The notes under the pieces: generated by a model
The model's database searches: none
The model's input: the letters and a program-made list of their open reading frames with translations, nothing else
Told to the model about the DNA's origin: nothing
In this document: piece after piece, positions 62,201-64,000 of the stretch
Layout of the letters: every line of letters starts with the position of its first letter
Numbering within the stretch: the stretch's first letter is position 1
Translations under genes and position numbers: made by a program
Source: Thermodesulfobacteriota bacterium
Lineage (GTDB): Bacteria > Desulfobacterota > BSN033 > UBA1163
DNA length: 64,000 bases
Direction of reading: 5' to 3'
NCBI GenBank assembly: GCA_026415035.1
Contig: JAOAHX010000006.1
Location: 1 to 64,000 of the forward strand

Positions 62201-63157
62201 TATCCTGGCCATCTTCAAGAGCTCGAGGTCGAGGGGCTTCCTCTTCGAGGCCACGTCGCCGAGCGAGGTGAGGGTGATTTTCCCTTCCTGGAGGCCCACG
62301 AGCACCCCGCACTCCCCTCGGGCCAGGGTATCGGCGGCTGCCGAACCGAGGCGGGTTCCGAGGAGGCGATCGAAGGCGGTGGGCGTTCCGCCCCGTTGGA
62401 CATAGCCCAGGATGGTGCTTCGCAGCTCGAAGCCGTGTTCGGGATGCTCCTGAAAATATTGGGCGAGCCTCCGGGCGTTATAGTAGGCGCCCTCGGCCAC
62501 GACGATGAGGGCGTGGGACTTTCCCCGTTGGTAGGCCTCTCTCAGCTCCCTTGCCACCGCCTCTGGTGCGGTCTCGACCTCCGGGAGGATGATGGCCTCG
62601 GCGCCGCCTGCGATCCCGGTCATCAGGGCCAGATAGCCACAATCCCTTCCCATCACCTCCACGAGGATCGCCCTCTGGTGGGAGGAGGCAGTCACCTTGA
62701 GCCGATCGATGGCCTCGAGGGCGATGTTGAGGGCGGTGTCGACCCCGATCGTGATCTCCGACCCGTAGAGGTCGTTGTCGATGGTGGAGGCCACGCCGAC
62801 CACCGGAAAGCCCTTGAGGGAGAGGGCATGGGCGCCTGTCTGGGACCCGTTTCCTCCGATCACCACCAGGCCTTCGATCCCCATCTGGCGGAGGAAGGCG
62901 AGGGCCTTCCCGATCCCCTCTTCGGTCTTGAACTCGGGGGATCGGGAGCTTCCGAGGACCGTGCCTCCGTGCTGGAGGATGTTGCTCACGTCCCTGGGCC
63001 CGAGCCGCCTTGCCCTGCCCGCGATCAATCCCGCAAAGCCCCTCTCGATCCCATAGACCTCCATGCCATGGCCGATGCCGGTTCGAACCACGGCCCGGAT
63101 CGCCGCGTTCATGCCGGGCGCATCTCCTCCACTGGTCAGGACTGCGATTCGTTTCAT
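62189..63157 (-). CDS. pfkA: 6-phosphofructokinase
   Basis: A 322-residue ATP-PFK-family enzyme. The P-loop-like TSGGDAPGMNAAIRAVV opens it; STIDNDLYGSEITIGVDTA supplies the catalytic Asp. The ATP/PPi-discriminating region is GGNGSQTGA: the first acidic residue (Asp in GGDGS of E. coli) is Asn, as in a subgroup. The ATG at 63157 begins MKRIAVLT. It phosphorylates fructose-6-phosphate, in the same window as pyruvate kinase. Activity with ATP or PPi is not certain. Confidence 0.93.
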   Translation of the reverse strand: MKRIAVLTSGGDAPGMNAAIRAVVRTGIGHGMEVYGIERGFAGLIAGRARRLGPRDVSNILQHGGTVLGSSRSPEFKTEEGIGKALAFLRQMGIEGLVVIGGNGSQTGAHALSLKGFPVVGVASTIDNDLYGSEITIGVDTALNIALEAIDRLKVTASSHQRAILVEVMGRDCGYLALMTGIAGGAEAIILPEVETAPEAVARELREAYQRGKSHALIVVAEGAYYNARRLAQYFQEHPEHGFELRSTILGYVQRGGTPTAFDRLLGTRLGSAAADTLARGECGVLVGLQEGKITLTSLGDVASKRKPLDLELLKMARILAQ

Positions 63158-63227
63158 CCGACAACGCCTCCGTTCCCGTTTCGATGGGCCGGGATTCAAC
63201 CCCGTCGACGAAGGATCCACCCCTCAC

Positions 63228-63866
63228 TCAACCCCGATCCAACATTCCGGAGAGTTCCTTCCGGAGCTGATCCGAGGAGAGAAAGTGGATCCCTTTCATG
63301 CCCATCGAGATCGCGGCCTCCACGTGGGTTTTCATGTCGTCGATGAAGAGGATCCTTCCGGGTTCGACGCCTGCCCACTCGATGGCCCTCTGGAAGATCT
63401 CCTTGGCCGGTTTTTTCCATCCCACCTCGTGGGAGAGGATCCACCGCTCCAGTTCCCTCACCACGGGGAATTTGGAGAGGATGTAATCGAAATGGAGGGG
63501 GTTGGTGTTGGAGACGAGGCCGAGCCTCTTTCTTCCTTTCAACGCCCGGATCGTCTCGCTCACCTCCACGTCCTCCCAGAAGATGTCGTTCCAGATGGGG
63601 GCGAACTCCTCGAAGGAGAGGCCGAGCTGGAGTTCCTCCTTCAACGCGTTGAAGAAGCGGTCGGTCGTGATCCTCCCCTTTTCGTAATCGTTGATGGCCC
63701 CATGTTCGAAGTCGAAGAGGTAGGAGAAGATCCGTTGGGGATCCCGATAGGAGGGATTGGCCGTGTACCGGGAGAGCTTCTCGGCGATCTGATAATGATT
63801 GAAGGGCAGGATGACGTTGCCCAGGTCGAAGAGGATGACCTCGATCGGGCCCCGATCGGTGCTCAT
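63228..63866 (-). CDS. HAD-family hydrolase, YihX-like
   Basis: A 212-residue HAD protein with FDLGNVILPFNH (DxGxV, with Gly at the position of the second Asp, as in YihX), then LVSNTNPLHF, GWKKPAKEIFQRA and FIDDMKTHVEAAISMGM. YihX-like proteins dephosphorylate sugar phosphates. Its ATG overlaps the TGA of the upstream gene (ATGA), so it is translationally coupled with it. Confidence 0.88.
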   Translation of the reverse strand: MSTDRGPIEVILFDLGNVILPFNHYQIAEKLSRYTANPSYRDPQRIFSYLFDFEHGAINDYEKGRITTDRFFNALKEELQLGLSFEEFAPIWNDIFWEDVEVSETIRALKGRKRLGLVSNTNPLHFDYILSKFPVVRELERWILSHEVGWKKPAKEIFQRAIEWAGVEPGRILFIDDMKTHVEAAISMGMKGIHFLSSDQLRKELSGMLDRG

Positions 63867-64000
63867 CGCGGCCTCCTGGGCGGATAGGCCTCCCGACGAA
63901 AATATCGTTCGATCGCCCGGGTCAGAGCAGGGATGGTATATACCTCCGGCTGAATATGAACCCTCAAACCCGCCTCCCTCGCGCTTTCGGCGGTCACCGG
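63863..64000 (-). CDS. hemD: Uroporphyrinogen-III synthase, C-terminal end (partial)
   Basis: The last 45 codons of a gene that enters from beyond base 64000. They read as PVTAESAREAGLRV, then PEVYTIPALTRAIERYF, the C-terminal pattern of HemD (also seen in CobA-HemD fusions), which makes uroporphyrinogen III for heme, siroheme and cobalamin. Whether it is a lone HemD or a fusion cannot be seen. It is followed at once by the YihX-like gene. Confidence 0.82.
   Translation of the reverse strand, partial: PVTAESAREAGLRVHIQPEVYTIPALTRAIERYFRREAYPPRRPR

Noticed and set aside
1-64000. CRISPR array, prophage, insertion sequence or rRNA operon
   Set aside because: No regularly spaced repeats, transposase, integrase or structural phage genes and no rRNA sequence were recognised.

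Overview
The window looks like a chromosome segment of an anaerobic or syntrophic Desulfobacterota (Deltaproteobacteria)-type organism. This is inferred from the mix of TRAP and Liv-type importers next to acyl-CoA ligases, a 4-hydroxybenzoyl-CoA-reductase-type molybdoenzyme, an RNase G gene paired with a TIGR03936/03960-type radical SAM protein, an AsmA/DUF748 envelope block, and a GC-rich sequence with SD-led genes. No rRNA, tRNA, CRISPR array, insertion sequence or phage gene was found.

Layout. 1-5299 (minus): an acyl-CoA ligase, a DctPQM TRAP transporter and a second ligase (cut by the window edge). A divergent GntR/FCD regulator follows at 5470-6228. 6201-7441: a PAP2 phosphatase and a SerB-like HAD phosphatase. 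7540-14282 (minus): an operon of a three-subunit molybdenum enzyme (FAD/4Fe-4S, 2Fe-2S and Mo subunits of 324, 159 and 762 aa), a saccharopine-dehydrogenase-family protein, a class III aminotransferase and a VOC protein. It is preceded by two good sigma70 promoters, one overlapped by a perfect 15-bp palindrome. 14576-19405 (minus): RNase G, a radical SAM/DUF2344 protein and a DUF3047 protein. 19528-23070 (plus): a CAP-domain protein, a HAD hydrolase, a lytic transglycosylase and a UPF0261 protein. 23070-23475 holds a 20-codon Cys-rich peptide gene and strong hairpins.

23475-30891 (plus): a deoxyhypusine-synthase homologue, then a proteostasis set (zinc-domain-less ClpX-like ATPase, DnaJ-like chaperone, LonB-like protease) and rsmE. 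30951-37239 (plus): an acyl-CoA ligase with a complete branched-chain-type ABC importer (SBP, two permeases, two ATPases). 37347-40429 (minus): a TPR plus glycosidase-like protein and RadA. 40902-42728 (plus): a HerA-like/DUF853 ATPase and a small exported protein. 42740-52279 (minus): DUF4197, AsmA, DUF748, MscL, YihY and FabH. 52405-62200 (plus): rsmG, a lipoprotein, pyruvate kinase, HflK/HflC, MgtE and a P-type cation ATPase. 62189-64000 (minus): HemD (partial), a YihX-like HAD protein and phosphofructokinase.

How it fits together. Two separate import-and-activate modules (TRAP plus CoA ligases; Liv ABC plus CoA ligase) flank a reductive molybdoenzyme operon, suggesting uptake and CoA-dependent breakdown of organic acids or aromatics. 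The most unusual items are that molybdoenzyme operon, whose Mo subunit has Met where the family has its catalytic Glu and whose VOC protein lacks a metal-binding His; the ClpX-like ATPase with a duplicated C-terminal lid; and the tiny Cys-rich peptide gene. All functions are read from sequence patterns only; no database search was possible.
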